This document shows, piece by piece, positions 17,024-25,097 of a stretch of 64,000 nucleotides of DNA. Made by a program: the position numbers and the translations under genes. The notes under the pieces are model-generated. The model was not told where the DNA came from, searched no databases, and saw only the letters and a program-made list of their open reading frames with translations. How positions within the stretch are numbered: the first letter of the stretch is position 1; each line of letters begins with the position of its first letter. Source of the stretch: Geodermatophilus amargosae (GTDB lineage: Bacteria; Actinomycetota; Actinomycetes; Mycobacteriales; Geodermatophilaceae); the NCBI RefSeq assembly GCF_900116515.1, contig NZ_FPBA01000027.1, positions 1 through 64,000 on the forward strand, read 5' to 3'.

Positions 17024-17485
17024 ATGCGTCTCGCCGTCAAGCTGCTGCTGGGGTGGTTCGCCCTCTTCGGGCTGGTGATCGGCCTGTGGCAGGCCGTCTT
17101 CCCGGCGTCCTTCTACGCCGACTTCCCAGGGATGGGACACCACTGGGTCAGCCCGGACGGTCCCTACAACGAGCACCTGCTCCGCGACGTCGGCCTGGGC
17201 AACCTCGCCGTCGGGACGGTCGCGCTCGTCGCGCTGCTCACCGGGGTGGTCTGGGTCGCCCGCGCCGCCGGCCTGGCCGTCGTCGTGGTGGACCTGCCGC
17301 ACCAGCTCTACCACCAGGCGCACGTGTCGGTGCTCCCGACCGTCACCGACCAGGTCCTCCAGTCGATCTCGCTGGCCGCGGTCAGCCTCGCCGCCGTCGC
17401 ACTGCTGGTCCTGACCTCCCGGCTGCCCGTCGCCCCGACGGCACCGCCGGCCGACTCCCGCGCACCCGCGCCGACCCGCCTCTAG
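17024..17485 (+). CDS. Hypothetical four-helix membrane protein
   Basis: 153 residues with four hydrophobic segments (about 5-25, 58-78, 80-98, 115-135) and a Pro-rich tail. ATG 17024 follows CCCGGAGG. I do not recognise a named family. It is the first gene of a tight rightward operon running to the TspO gene at 22163 and is divergent from SARP-1. Confidence 0.75.
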   Translation: MRLAVKLLLGWFALFGLVIGLWQAVFPASFYADFPGMGHHWVSPDGPYNEHLLRDVGLGNLAVGTVALVALLTGVVWVARAAGLAVVVVDLPHQLYHQAHVSVLPTVTDQVLQSISLAAVSLAAVALLVLTSRLPVAPTAPPADSRAPAPTRL

Positions 17486-17494
17486 GAGGACGTC

Positions 17495-18052
17495 ATGGAC
17501 ATCGCGCAGCTCCTCGCCGACTTCGGCGACTGGGCGTTCGACCGCCACGCCAACCCGCTGAGCTGGTACATCAGGCCGCTGTTCCTCATCCCGCTGGCCT
17601 GGTTCGCCCACCGGCGCAGCGGCTGGGGCATCGCCGGCACCCTGGTCGCGCTGGCCACCAGCATCTTCTGGTTCCCGGCGCCCACCCAGCCGGATCCGCA
17701 GATCCTGGAGTTCCTCGACTTCGAGCGGGAGTGGATCACCGGCACCTGGGACCTCGAGAAGTTCGCGCAGGCGACGCTCGCACCCCTGGCACTGACCGCT
17801 TACTGCCTGGCCTTCTGGCGGCGGTCGGTGGTCTGGGGCCTGGTGCTCCTGAACGCCATGGCCGGCGGGAAGCTGCTGTGGGGCGTCGTCGTCGGCGACG
17901 GCGCCGGATGGGCGATGACCGTGCCCGGGCTGGTCGGCCTGCTGATCTGCGACGCCGCCGTCCTCTGGGGGCTGCGGCGGTTCCGGGTGCGCCGGCCGCA
18001 ACCGGCGGGGGAGACGTCGGCTCCGCCCGTCCTGTCGTCGAGTTCCTCCTGA
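17495..18052 (+). CDS. Hypothetical membrane protein
   Basis: 185 residues with about five membrane segments and an acidic loop in the middle (around FLDFEREW). ATG 17495 uses an AGGAGG that overlaps the stop codon of the preceding gene, so the two are translationally linked. No known family was recognised. Its place between another membrane protein and an FAD enzyme suggests a membrane-associated redox or transport role, but nothing in the sequence proves it. Confidence 0.75.
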   Translation: MDIAQLLADFGDWAFDRHANPLSWYIRPLFLIPLAWFAHRRSGWGIAGTLVALATSIFWFPAPTQPDPQILEFLDFEREWITGTWDLEKFAQATLAPLALTAYCLAFWRRSVVWGLVLLNAMAGGKLLWGVVVGDGAGWAMTVPGLVGLLICDAAVLWGLRRFRVRRPQPAGETSAPPVLSSSSS

Positions 18053-18092
18053 CCGCCCGCTCCGCCCATCCCCGATCTCGAAGGACGACACC

Positions 18093-19355
18093 ATGAACAC
18101 CCGGGATCTCCCCGCGACGACGACCGTCTGCATCGCCGGATGTGGCCCTGCCGGGGCGGTGCTCGGGCTCCTCCTCGGCCGCGCCGGCATCGACGTCGTC
18201 GTCCTCGAGAAGCACGCGGACTTCCTGCGCGACTTCCGCGGCGACACGGTGCACGCCTCGACGATGCAGGTGCTCGCGAAACTCGACCTGCTGCAGGGGT
18301 TCGAGGAGCTGCCGCAGCAGCGCACGACCAGCATCTCGCGGATGACCGACGACGGGTTCGTCACGCTCGGCGACTTCACCCGGCTCCCAGGTCGCTTCCA
18401 GTGCCTGTCGATGGTGCCGCAGTACGAGTTGCTCGACTTCCTCACCACCGAGGCCGCGCGGTCCTCCTCCTTCGCCCTGCACCGGCAGGTGGAGGTGGTG
18501 GGGCTGATCGAGGAGAACGGCACGGTGACCGGGGTCCGCTACCGGCGGACGGACGGCTCCGAGCGGGAGCTGCGTGCACTGCTCACGGTCGCCGCCGACG
18601 GACGCTCCTCCGCGGTGCGACGGGCGGCGGACATGTCCCCGGTCGAGTTCGGCGCCCCGATGGACGTGCTCTGGTACCCCCTGCCCAAGGGCCCGGGGGA
18701 TCCGGGGACGTCCTTCGCCCGGCTGGTGCCCGGCCGGTTGCTCCCGATGATCGACCGGGGCAGCTACTGGCAGGGCGCCTACACCATGCCGAAGGGCACG
18801 GTCGCGTCGCTCCGGGCGGCGGGCATCGAGGCACTCCGGGCGGACCTGGCGCGCGCCATGCCCTTCCTGGCCGACCGACTCGAGGGTGCCCTCCGCAGCT
18901 GGGACGACACCGGCTTCCTGGAGGTCCGGGTCAACCGGCTGCGCCGCTGGTACCGGCCGGGACTGCTGTGCATCGGTGACGCCGCCCACGCCATGTCCCC
19001 CGTCGCGGGCGTCGGGATCAACCTCGCCGTCCAGGACGCGGTGGCCGCCGCCAACGCCCTGGTCCTCCCCCTGCGCAGAGGTGCGGTGACACCGCGGGAC
19101 CTCCGGCGGGTGCAGCGCCGCCGCGACCTCCCCACCCGGGTCACCCAGCTGGTGCAGCGCGGCGTCCAGCGACAGATGTTCGGCGCCGCCGGAGACCCGG
19201 TCCCGGCGCGAGGGGTCCCCGTGCCGTTGCGCGTCATGTCGCGGGTGCCACCGATGCTGCGGCTGTTCTCCCGCTTCATGGCCGTCGGGATCCGCAACGA
19301 GCACGTGGCCTTCCCGGCGCAGGCGGTGCCCGCGGCGGCCGGGAGTCCACGGTGA
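18093..19355 (+). CDS. FAD-dependent oxidoreductase/monooxygenase
   Basis: 420 residues: GCGPAGAVLGLLLGRAG dinucleotide-binding fold near residue 13, then the GDAAHAMSPVAGVGINLA motif near 295, both typical of p-hydroxybenzoate-hydroxylase-like monooxygenases. There is no C-terminal thioredoxin domain, unlike the enzyme at 10476-12185. The gene ends in a GTGA overlap with the CPBP gene. The substrate is unknown. Confidence 0.9.
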   Translation: MNTRDLPATTTVCIAGCGPAGAVLGLLLGRAGIDVVVLEKHADFLRDFRGDTVHASTMQVLAKLDLLQGFEELPQQRTTSISRMTDDGFVTLGDFTRLPGRFQCLSMVPQYELLDFLTTEAARSSSFALHRQVEVVGLIEENGTVTGVRYRRTDGSERELRALLTVAADGRSSAVRRAADMSPVEFGAPMDVLWYPLPKGPGDPGTSFARLVPGRLLPMIDRGSYWQGAYTMPKGTVASLRAAGIEALRADLARAMPFLADRLEGALRSWDDTGFLEVRVNRLRRWYRPGLLCIGDAAHAMSPVAGVGINLAVQDAVAAANALVLPLRRGAVTPRDLRRVQRRRDLPTRVTQLVQRGVQRQMFGAAGDPVPARGVPVPLRVMSRVPPMLRLFSRFMAVGIRNEHVAFPAQAVPAAAGSPR

Positions 19356-20260
19356 GTGCGCCCGTCGCGCCGGAGCGCCGGCTGGCCGGGATCATCCGCC
19401 GGCACCCCGTCGCGAGCTTCCTGGCCTGGTCCTTCCCCGTCGGGCAGGCAATCGCCTTCCAGCCCGTCGTCGCGCGCGCGTGGTGGGACGTCGACCTGCC
19501 CACGGCTCCGTTCGTCGTCCTGGCCAACCTGGTCGGCCTGCTGCTGCCGGCGCTGGTGATCACCCGCGTCGTCGACGGGCGGGCGGGGGTGCGCGCGCTG
19601 CGGAGGCGCGCGGTCCGGGTGCGGTTGCCCCTGCGCTGGTACGGCCTGGCCCTGGTCGTCGTCCCGGTGGCCACCACGGCGGTGGCCGTGGCCCTGCTCG
19701 GGTCGCCGGAGGTCACCGGCTGGGCGCTCGCCTCGGCCCTGGTGTGGGGACTGCTGGTCCAGCTGCTGCTGGGGTTCCTCACCACCAACTGGGCGGAGGA
19801 GGTCGCCTGGACGGGCTTCCTCCAGACCCGCCTGCAGGACCGGCACGGGCCGGTCAGAGCCGCACTGGCCACCGGGCCGCTGTTCGCGCTGCAGCACGCC
19901 TCCCTGGCGGCCGGCAACGGCTGGCTCGGTGGGGCGGCCGTCCTGCTGTTCGTCACCGCGACGTCGATCCCGTTCCGCTTCCTGCAGGGCTGGGTCGCCA
20001 ACCGGACCGGCAGCCTGCTCGTCGTCGGCCTGGTCCACGCGGCGGGGAACGCGACGACCGACGGCAGCGGGTTCGGCGGTCCCGGCCTGCTGCCCCGGCT
20101 CTACCTCGACGACGCGGTGGGCCCGGTGCACCTGGTGGCCAGCGCGGTCCTGGGCCTGGTCGTCCTGGCCGCCACCCGCGGCCGGCTGGGTCACCGGGCT
20201 CCCACGCCCGAGGTGGGCGCCGTGCGCGCGACCGGCCCCGTCCCGGCGGGGCGACGGTGA
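19352..20260 (+). CDS. CPBP-family intramembrane metalloprotease
   Basis: 302 residues, multi-pass, with the three CPBP motifs: EEVAWTGF near residue 150, FALQH near 175 and HAAGN near 230. These supply the Glu and His residues of the membrane-embedded metalloprotease site. GTG 19352 overlaps the previous stop by four bases. CPBP proteins process prenylated or bacteriocin-like substrates, or provide self-immunity. A decayed paralogue lies at 22775-23151. Confidence 0.9.
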   Translation: MSAPVAPERRLAGIIRRHPVASFLAWSFPVGQAIAFQPVVARAWWDVDLPTAPFVVLANLVGLLLPALVITRVVDGRAGVRALRRRAVRVRLPLRWYGLALVVVPVATTAVAVALLGSPEVTGWALASALVWGLLVQLLLGFLTTNWAEEVAWTGFLQTRLQDRHGPVRAALATGPLFALQHASLAAGNGWLGGAAVLLFVTATSIPFRFLQGWVANRTGSLLVVGLVHAAGNATTDGSGFGGPGLLPRLYLDDAVGPVHLVASAVLGLVVLAATRGRLGHRAPTPEVGAVRATGPVPAGRR

Positions 20261-21687
20261 CCGGCACGGCGCTCTACCGCCTGGTCAGCCGCGGGCTCCC
20301 GCGGTTGCCCTTCTCGCTGAACGTCGGGATCCAGCGGCTGGGGCGGATGCCCCGTCCGGGCAAGACGCTGCGGGCCGGTCGGCAGGTGGAGACGCGGACC
20401 GCGGGCGGGGTGCCTGTCTCGTGGCTGGACCCCGCGCTGGCCGACCGCGGCGTGCTGGTCTATGTGCACGGCGGGTCGTACGTGACCGGGCCGGTGGCCC
20501 GGCAGTGGCGCTGGTTGAGCGAGCTCAGCGCGGAGCTGTCAATGGCGGCCGTCATGGTCGATTACCGGCTGGCGCCCGAGCACCCGCACCCGGCGGCGCT
20601 GGACGACGTCGTCACCGCCCTGCGGGCCCTGGTGTCGGCCCGGGTGCTCCGACCGGGCCGCTGGGCGCTGGCGGGGGACAGCGCCGGGGGCGCCCTGGCC
20701 CTCGCCGCGACCCAGACCCTGGTCGCCGACGGGAGTCCCCTGCCCGCGGCGCTCGTGCTCATGGCGCCGTGGGTCGACCTGGCCCTCGCCAATCCACAGA
20801 TCCCCGGGACCGAGCCGGACGACCCGGTGCTCAGCCGCCGGTTCCTGCAGCCGTCGGCCGCGGCCTACGCCGGCCGGACCCCGCTGGCCGACCACCGGCT
20901 GTCGCCGCTGCGGAGCGACCTGGCCGGACTCCCGCCCGTGCACATCACCGCGGGGACCCGCGACATCCTCGTCCACGACGTCCGCCTGCTGCGACAGCGA
21001 CTCCTGGACGCGGGCGTGGCCGTCGACTTCCTCGAGGAGCCCGGCGCACTGCACGCGTACCCCATCCTCGGCGCCGGCCCCGCAGCCGATCGGGCAGTGG
21101 CCGCGCAGGCCGCCTTCCTCCGCGAGGACCTGGAGCCCGAACGGCCGTCCCCTGTTCCGTCCCGCAACGCCCCTCCACCTTCGAAGGAGAACGCCATGTC
21201 CAAGCGACTGTCCGCCCACGTCGACATCGGGGCGACGCCCGAGCGGGTGTGGGAGGTGCTCACCGATCTCGCCGCGTACCCGGAGTGGAACCCGTTCATC
21301 GTCCGGGCGGAGGGAGCCGTCGGCCCGGGCCGTCGGCTCACGCTGACGATGCAGCCGGTCGGCGGGCGGGCGATGACCCTGCGCCCCCGCCTGATGGAGG
21401 TCGCCGCCGACCGCGTGCTGCGGTGGCGCGGCAGGCTGGGCCTGCCCGGGCTGATGGACGCCGAGCACACGTTCGGGCTGCAGCCGCAGTCCGGTGGCAC
21501 CCGGCTGGTCCAGTCGGAGACCTTCCGGGGGATCCTCGTCCCGTTCGTGGCTGCGTCGCTGGACCGGAGCACCCTGCCCGCCTTCGTGGCGATGAACGAG
21601 GCGCTCAAGAGGCGGGCGGAGGAGCCCGCCTCCACCGGAGCGCGTACCGGCGCGAGCGCCGACGGCTCGGGGTCGGGCACGTCATGA
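20257..21687 (+). CDS. Alpha/beta hydrolase (HSL/type IV) fused in frame to an SRPBCC domain
   Basis: 476 residues. Residues 1-300 are a hormone-sensitive-lipase-like esterase with the oxyanion motif HGGSY and nucleophile elbow GDSAGG. Residues about 314-476 are a START-like SRPBCC lipid-binding domain (ERVWEVLTDLAAYPEWNPF). There is no stop between them, yet AAGGAG (21184-21189) precedes an internal ATG at 21196 exactly where the SRPBCC domain begins, so a separate SRPBCC protein may also be made. GTG 20257 overlaps the CPBP stop (GTGA). Confidence 0.85.
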   Translation: MTGTALYRLVSRGLPRLPFSLNVGIQRLGRMPRPGKTLRAGRQVETRTAGGVPVSWLDPALADRGVLVYVHGGSYVTGPVARQWRWLSELSAELSMAAVMVDYRLAPEHPHPAALDDVVTALRALVSARVLRPGRWALAGDSAGGALALAATQTLVADGSPLPAALVLMAPWVDLALANPQIPGTEPDDPVLSRRFLQPSAAAYAGRTPLADHRLSPLRSDLAGLPPVHITAGTRDILVHDVRLLRQRLLDAGVAVDFLEEPGALHAYPILGAGPAADRAVAAQAAFLREDLEPERPSPVPSRNAPPPSKENAMSKRLSAHVDIGATPERVWEVLTDLAAYPEWNPFIVRAEGAVGPGRRLTLTMQPVGGRAMTLRPRLMEVAADRVLRWRGRLGLPGLMDAEHTFGLQPQSGGTRLVQSETFRGILVPFVAASLDRSTLPAFVAMNEALKRRAEEPASTGARTGASADGSGSGTS

Positions 21688-22163
21688 GGCGGCGATGCGT
21701 GCTCCAGGCGAGCGCCTGCGCGGGCGGGGCCGCCGTCGCCGGGAACGCCTTCATCGGGAAGCCGGCGATGGCCTGGTTCCGGGGCCTCACCGCGCCCCGC
21801 TGGCAGTTGCCGATGCCTGCCTTCCTGAGCGTGGGCGCGGCGTACTACGGGGTCGTCGGCTACGTGCTGGCACGGAGCATGGACCGTCGCGACGCCCGGA
21901 GCACCGCATGGAGCCTGGCGGTGCTCGTGGGCAACGAGGCCTGGAACGGTGTCTTCTTCGGCCGGCGGAGCACTCGTGCTGGCTTCGTCGGCCTGTGCTC
22001 GTTCTTGCTCCCTCTCGCGGCGCTGCAGCGGTCGGTCGCGGGTGACACGCGCGCGCGGCGCGTCCTGGCCCCGTACACGGCCTACGTCCTCCTCTACGAC
22101 CTGCCGTGGACCTACCGGCTGTGGCGCCTGAACCCGACGAGGTCCTCCGGCACCAGGGACTGA
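21684..22163 (+). CDS. TspO/MBR-family membrane protein
   Basis: 159 residues, five hydrophobic helices, with the Trp-rich family pattern: WFRGLTAPRWQLP near residue 32, GNEAWNGVFF near 90 and a LPWTYRLWRLNP end. TspO proteins bind porphyrins or sterol-like ligands and respond to oxidative stress. ATG 21684 overlaps the hydrolase-SRPBCC stop (ATGA). It ends the operon; the recombinase remnant begins within about 20 bp. Confidence 0.85.
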   Translation: MRRRCVLQASACAGGAAVAGNAFIGKPAMAWFRGLTAPRWQLPMPAFLSVGAAYYGVVGYVLARSMDRRDARSTAWSLAVLVGNEAWNGVFFGRRSTRAGFVGLCSFLLPLAALQRSVAGDTRARRVLAPYTAYVLLYDLPWTYRLWRLNPTRSSGTRD

Positions 22164-22179
22164 CTGGCCGGTCCCGGCA

Positions 22180-22604
22180 CGGCGTCGAGGCGCGGGCGTG
22201 CGCCGGGACGGGCGCGGGTGGTCGACACCGGCATCGTGGCCGCGCTCTGGACCTCCCGCGCCGCGCGGGCTGAGGTGACCGTCGAACTCGTCCGGGACTC
22301 CGCGCTCGTCCTCGGCGGGATCGACGGCAGGCACCAGCGCCCCGAACGGTCCTCCCGCCGCTTCACCACCCGGGTGACGCGGGCCGGGAAGGCGCTGGGG
22401 AAGCACCTGTCGCCGGTGATCCGGCTGCACGACCTCCGGCACACCCACGCCACCCTGCTGCTCGCCGACGGCGTGCCGGTGAAGGTTGTCTCCGAGCGCC
22501 TCGGGCACGCGAGCGCCACCATCACGCTCACCGTCTACCAGCACGTGCACCCCGGCATGGGCCGCGAGGCCGCCGACCGCTTCGCGGCACTGCTCGACGG
22601 CTGA
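22180..22604 (+). pseudogene. C-terminal remnant of a tyrosine recombinase
   Basis: About 130 codons match only the last third of the recombinases at 9020 and 55024, from the ARVVD segment to the end. The HDLRH box, LGHAS and the catalytic tyrosine in TVYQHVHP remain, but the N-terminal 265 residues including the catalytic Arg and Lys are gone. No start or ribosome site is convincing. It abuts the TspO stop codon and is followed by the same structured element as the complete copies. Confidence 0.85.
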
Positions 22605-22619
22605 TCCGGCCGCCGAGTA

Positions 22620-22737
22620 TCAAACCCGTATCACGGAGCCGTTCGGACCCCGGACATGGAAGCGCCCCGGGCTCCTGACCTGCAGGAACGCCGGGGCGAT
22701 CGTGTGTCCGAGGGGCGACACGCTACATACGCACACG
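22620..22737 (+). repeat. Post-integrase structured element, copy 2
   Basis: Same order as copy 1: TCAAA-N4-GTATCACG, hairpin arms CGCCCCGG (22663-22670) and CCGGGGCG (22691-22698), and invariant TGTGTCCGAGGGGCGAC (22703-22719). The inner stem reads TCCTG-ACCTG-CAGGA here against CTCTG-ACCTG-CAGAG in copies 1 and 3: two positions changed on both arms so that pairing is kept. This covariation supports a real structure. Confidence 0.75.
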
Positions 22738-22774
22738 GTTGCGACGGGGTGACGAGTGACCAGTTGACGACCTC

Positions 22775-23151
22775 GCCGCTCGAGACATCCGGGGCCCTCC
22801 TCCGCGTGCATGCCCGCGTGGGAGGCCCAGCCGGGCTCGGGTCGCACCCAGGACGAGCAGGCCGAGAACTGCGAAGGCGAAGATGTGCAGCGGTCCGGGA
22901 CTCACCGGCGATCCGCGTGATGATCAGGGTCGGCAGCAGGCCGACCGGGTTGCTGGCGAGTACGAACGGCGTGTGATTGCGACGTCGATGCCGTTCACGT
23001 GACAGACCACCAGGATGAAGGCGATGGCTTGACCGACCGTGAAGAACCACAGGAGCGAGGCTGTGACCGGGTGGCGCCGAACCAGTTCAGGCAGCCTGCA
23101 TGCCCGATTCCGGGACGGCGGGATGTTCCCCGGAGCGCGGATGGTCGTCAT
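22775..23151 (-). pseudogene. Internally deleted CPBP protease gene
   Basis: The N-terminal piece (LVRRHPVTASLLWFFTVGQ) and, after a frameshift, PFVLASNPVGLLPTLIITR match residues about 10-70 of the CPBP protein at 19352-20260. It then jumps directly to LHIFAFAVLGLLVLGATRARLG, which matches its C-terminus. About 180 codons with all three catalytic motifs are missing. The ATG (23151) overlaps the stop of the epimerase gene (ATGA), so it was once translationally coupled to it. Confidence 0.75.
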
Positions 23152-24116
23152 CGTCCGATCGCTGTCAGGGGTCGGCTCGGGGTTCTCGTGTACCACTGCA
23201 GGGTCGCGTCGATGCCATCGGCGTAGGAGGTGACCTGGCCGGGGCCGACGGCCGTGCGGTAGGCGGTGGCATCGACGCTGTGCGGCTGCCGGAACTGGTA
23301 GAGCATCTCGGCGCCCTCCTGGAGAACGGGCCAAGCGAGCCCGAGGACGCGGGCGGTGGTCGCACCCAGCCGGAGCACTCGGAGTGGTCGCTGCGCCTGA
23401 GCGGACAGCAGGTCGAGAAACCCTCGCGCCGTGGTCGGTGCCGGGGTCGGGAGGTGCCACGACTTGCCGAGAGTCGCCTCGTGCTCGCCTAGGTCGGCCA
23501 GACCGTGCGCGAAGTCGTCGATGAACATGGGGCCCAGGGGCTGATCCATGTCGCCGACCCACAGGGCCGGTCCCTTGCCCAGAGCCGGCCTGAACAGGTT
23601 GCGACCGAGCACGGACTCCACGGCGGGGCCGTAGAGCTCGGGAGCCCGCCCGATGACGGTCCGCACCCGGCCGCTGGTGTGCGCCGCCAGGACCCGCTCG
23701 GCGAGCCACGCGCGCAGCACGCCCTTGTTGCTGACCGGCCGGTAGGGCAGGTCCTCGGTCATCGAGCCGCTGACCCGGCCGTACATCCAGGTGTCGTCGA
23801 CGAAGACCATCCGCGCGCCGGCGGCGCCCGCACCAGCGAGCACGCCGTCGATGGCCGCCGGAAAGCTCTCCCGCCACTGCATGAACGGGACGTTGACCGC
23901 GTTGTAGACCACTCCAGCACCCCGACAGACCTCCTGCATCCGCCGGGCGTCGGTGGCGTCCGCGGCCATGACCTCCACCCCTGCCGGCACCGCCATCCGG
24001 CCGCTGCGGTTGACGGCGCGAACCCGCCGGCCACGGCCGACGAGCTCGCGCACCAGCGCGCTACCGGTGCCCCCGCTGGCGCCGACCACCACGTGGACCT
24101 TGTCCGCGTCCGTCAT
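23148..24116 (-). CDS. NAD-dependent epimerase/dehydratase-family protein
   Basis: 322 residues with an N-terminal GASGGTGSALVREL nucleotide-binding loop and an extended-SDR fold. The usual YxxxK is not clear (the region reads DDTWMYGR). A paralogue with the same architecture lies at 35663-36607 (MENVYMYGRPAG). Substrate unknown. It is divergent from a TetR regulator with a perfect palindrome between them, so it is probably the TetR target. Confidence 0.85.
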   Translation of the reverse strand: MTDADKVHVVVGASGGTGSALVRELVGRGRRVRAVNRSGRMAVPAGVEVMAADATDARRMQEVCRGAGVVYNAVNVPFMQWRESFPAAIDGVLAGAGAAGARMVFVDDTWMYGRVSGSMTEDLPYRPVSNKGVLRAWLAERVLAAHTSGRVRTVIGRAPELYGPAVESVLGRNLFRPALGKGPALWVGDMDQPLGPMFIDDFAHGLADLGEHEATLGKSWHLPTPAPTTARGFLDLLSAQAQRPLRVLRLGATTARVLGLAWPVLQEGAEMLYQFRQPHSVDATAYRTAVGPGQVTSYADGIDATLQWYTRTPSRPLTAIGR

Positions 24117-24254
24117 GACTGCGTCTCGTGGCAGGCGGTGTGAGCCGGTGCAACACGCGCACCCGTTCGCGCCGGGGAGAAGGACTTCTCGACCATGACG
24201 GCCTCCCTAGATACGTCCCCGTGTCGTAGGGCGGAGACTGGCGTGCCATCCGAG

Positions 24255-24270
24255 GAAACGCAACCGTTTC
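24255..24270. promoter_or_regulatory. Palindromic TetR-type operator
   Basis: GAAACG-CAAC-CGTTTC is a perfect 6-bp-arm inverted repeat with a 4-base centre. It lies between the divergent epimerase (start 24116) and TetR gene (start 24313), 43 bp before the TetR start. A weaker TACG-N9-CGTA repeat lies near 24212-24228. Confidence 0.6.
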
Positions 24271-24312
24271 TTGTACGCTCCGCGGCATGTCGCTCGGTCC
24301 GGCCCTGCCCGC

Positions 24313-24900
24313 ATGAAGTCGGCTCCCGCGCGGCGACGCCGAGGGGCGGCCCTCGATGATGCGATCAAGGCGGCGGTGCTCGACATCGTCATCGAGCAGG
24401 GCGTCGGCGGCGTCAGCATGGAGTCGGTCGCGGCACGGGCCGCCACCAGCAAGCCGGTTCTCTACCGGCGATGGGACGGTCGCGCGGCCCTGCTGCGGGA
24501 CACGCTCGTCCCGCTGGCGATGTCGGCCATTCCGCACACCGACACCGGCAGTTATCGCGGTGACATGTTGGCCATCCTGCATGGGTGGGCCGACTTCTTC
24601 GCCAGCCCCGTGGGCGTCATCGGTCCGGCCATCGTGGGCGCCATGCCCCATGACCCCGAGCTGGCCGAGGCCTTCCGGGGCGGCGTGATCGGCTGGCGGA
24701 AGAAGGCCATGTCAGAAACGCTCGAGCGAGGCATCGCCCGTGGGGAGGTGCGCCCGGACGTGGAGGTGGAGATCGCCCGCGAACTCGGTCAGGCCGTGCT
24801 CTGGCACCGCTTCCTCGTCACCGGCGACCCGGTCACCACCGAACTCATCGAACACGTCGTCGACCACATCCTGCTGCCCTACGTGGCTCCGAGGACCTGA
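24313..24900 (+). CDS. TetR-family transcriptional regulator
   Basis: 195 residues: a helix-turn-helix with VSMESVAARAATSKPVLYRRW (about 36-56) and a C-terminal ligand domain of the TetR_C_11 kind. ATG 24313 is the first ATG in frame and has no clear ribosome site; an earlier TTG at 24271 would put the start beside the palindrome. It probably represses itself and the divergent epimerase operon. Confidence 0.85.
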   Translation: MKSAPARRRRGAALDDAIKAAVLDIVIEQGVGGVSMESVAARAATSKPVLYRRWDGRAALLRDTLVPLAMSAIPHTDTGSYRGDMLAILHGWADFFASPVGVIGPAIVGAMPHDPELAEAFRGGVIGWRKKAMSETLERGIARGEVRPDVEVEIARELGQAVLWHRFLVTGDPVTTELIEHVVDHILLPYVAPRT

Positions 24901-24917
24901 CGGACACAGCGGCGCCT

Positions 24918-25097
24918 GTGCACCGCTATTACGCAGTGGCGATCTGCCTGCTCGCCGCCCAGCGAGTGGAGGACGGGGAGCGCGGCGCCGACGCGCAGCT
25001 GCGCGGCGTGTTCACGTCGGCCCTGGAGGCGGGGGACGTGGACGTGGCGGCCCGCGCTGAGACTGCCCTGGCCGCCGCCCGCAGCCGCGTCAGCTGA
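24918..25097 (+). CDS. Small hypothetical protein (59 residues)
   Basis: An open frame from GTG 24918 to TGA 25097, beginning VHRYYAVAICLLAAQRVEDG, is Ala-rich, helical and evenly charged, which looks like protein rather than chance. It starts 17 bases after the TetR stop and overlaps the 3' end of the convergent LuxR gene by 8 bases. The ribosome site is weak, so this is tentative. Confidence 0.4.
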   Translation: MHRYYAVAICLLAAQRVEDGERGADAQLRGVFTSALEAGDVDVAARAETALAAARSRVS

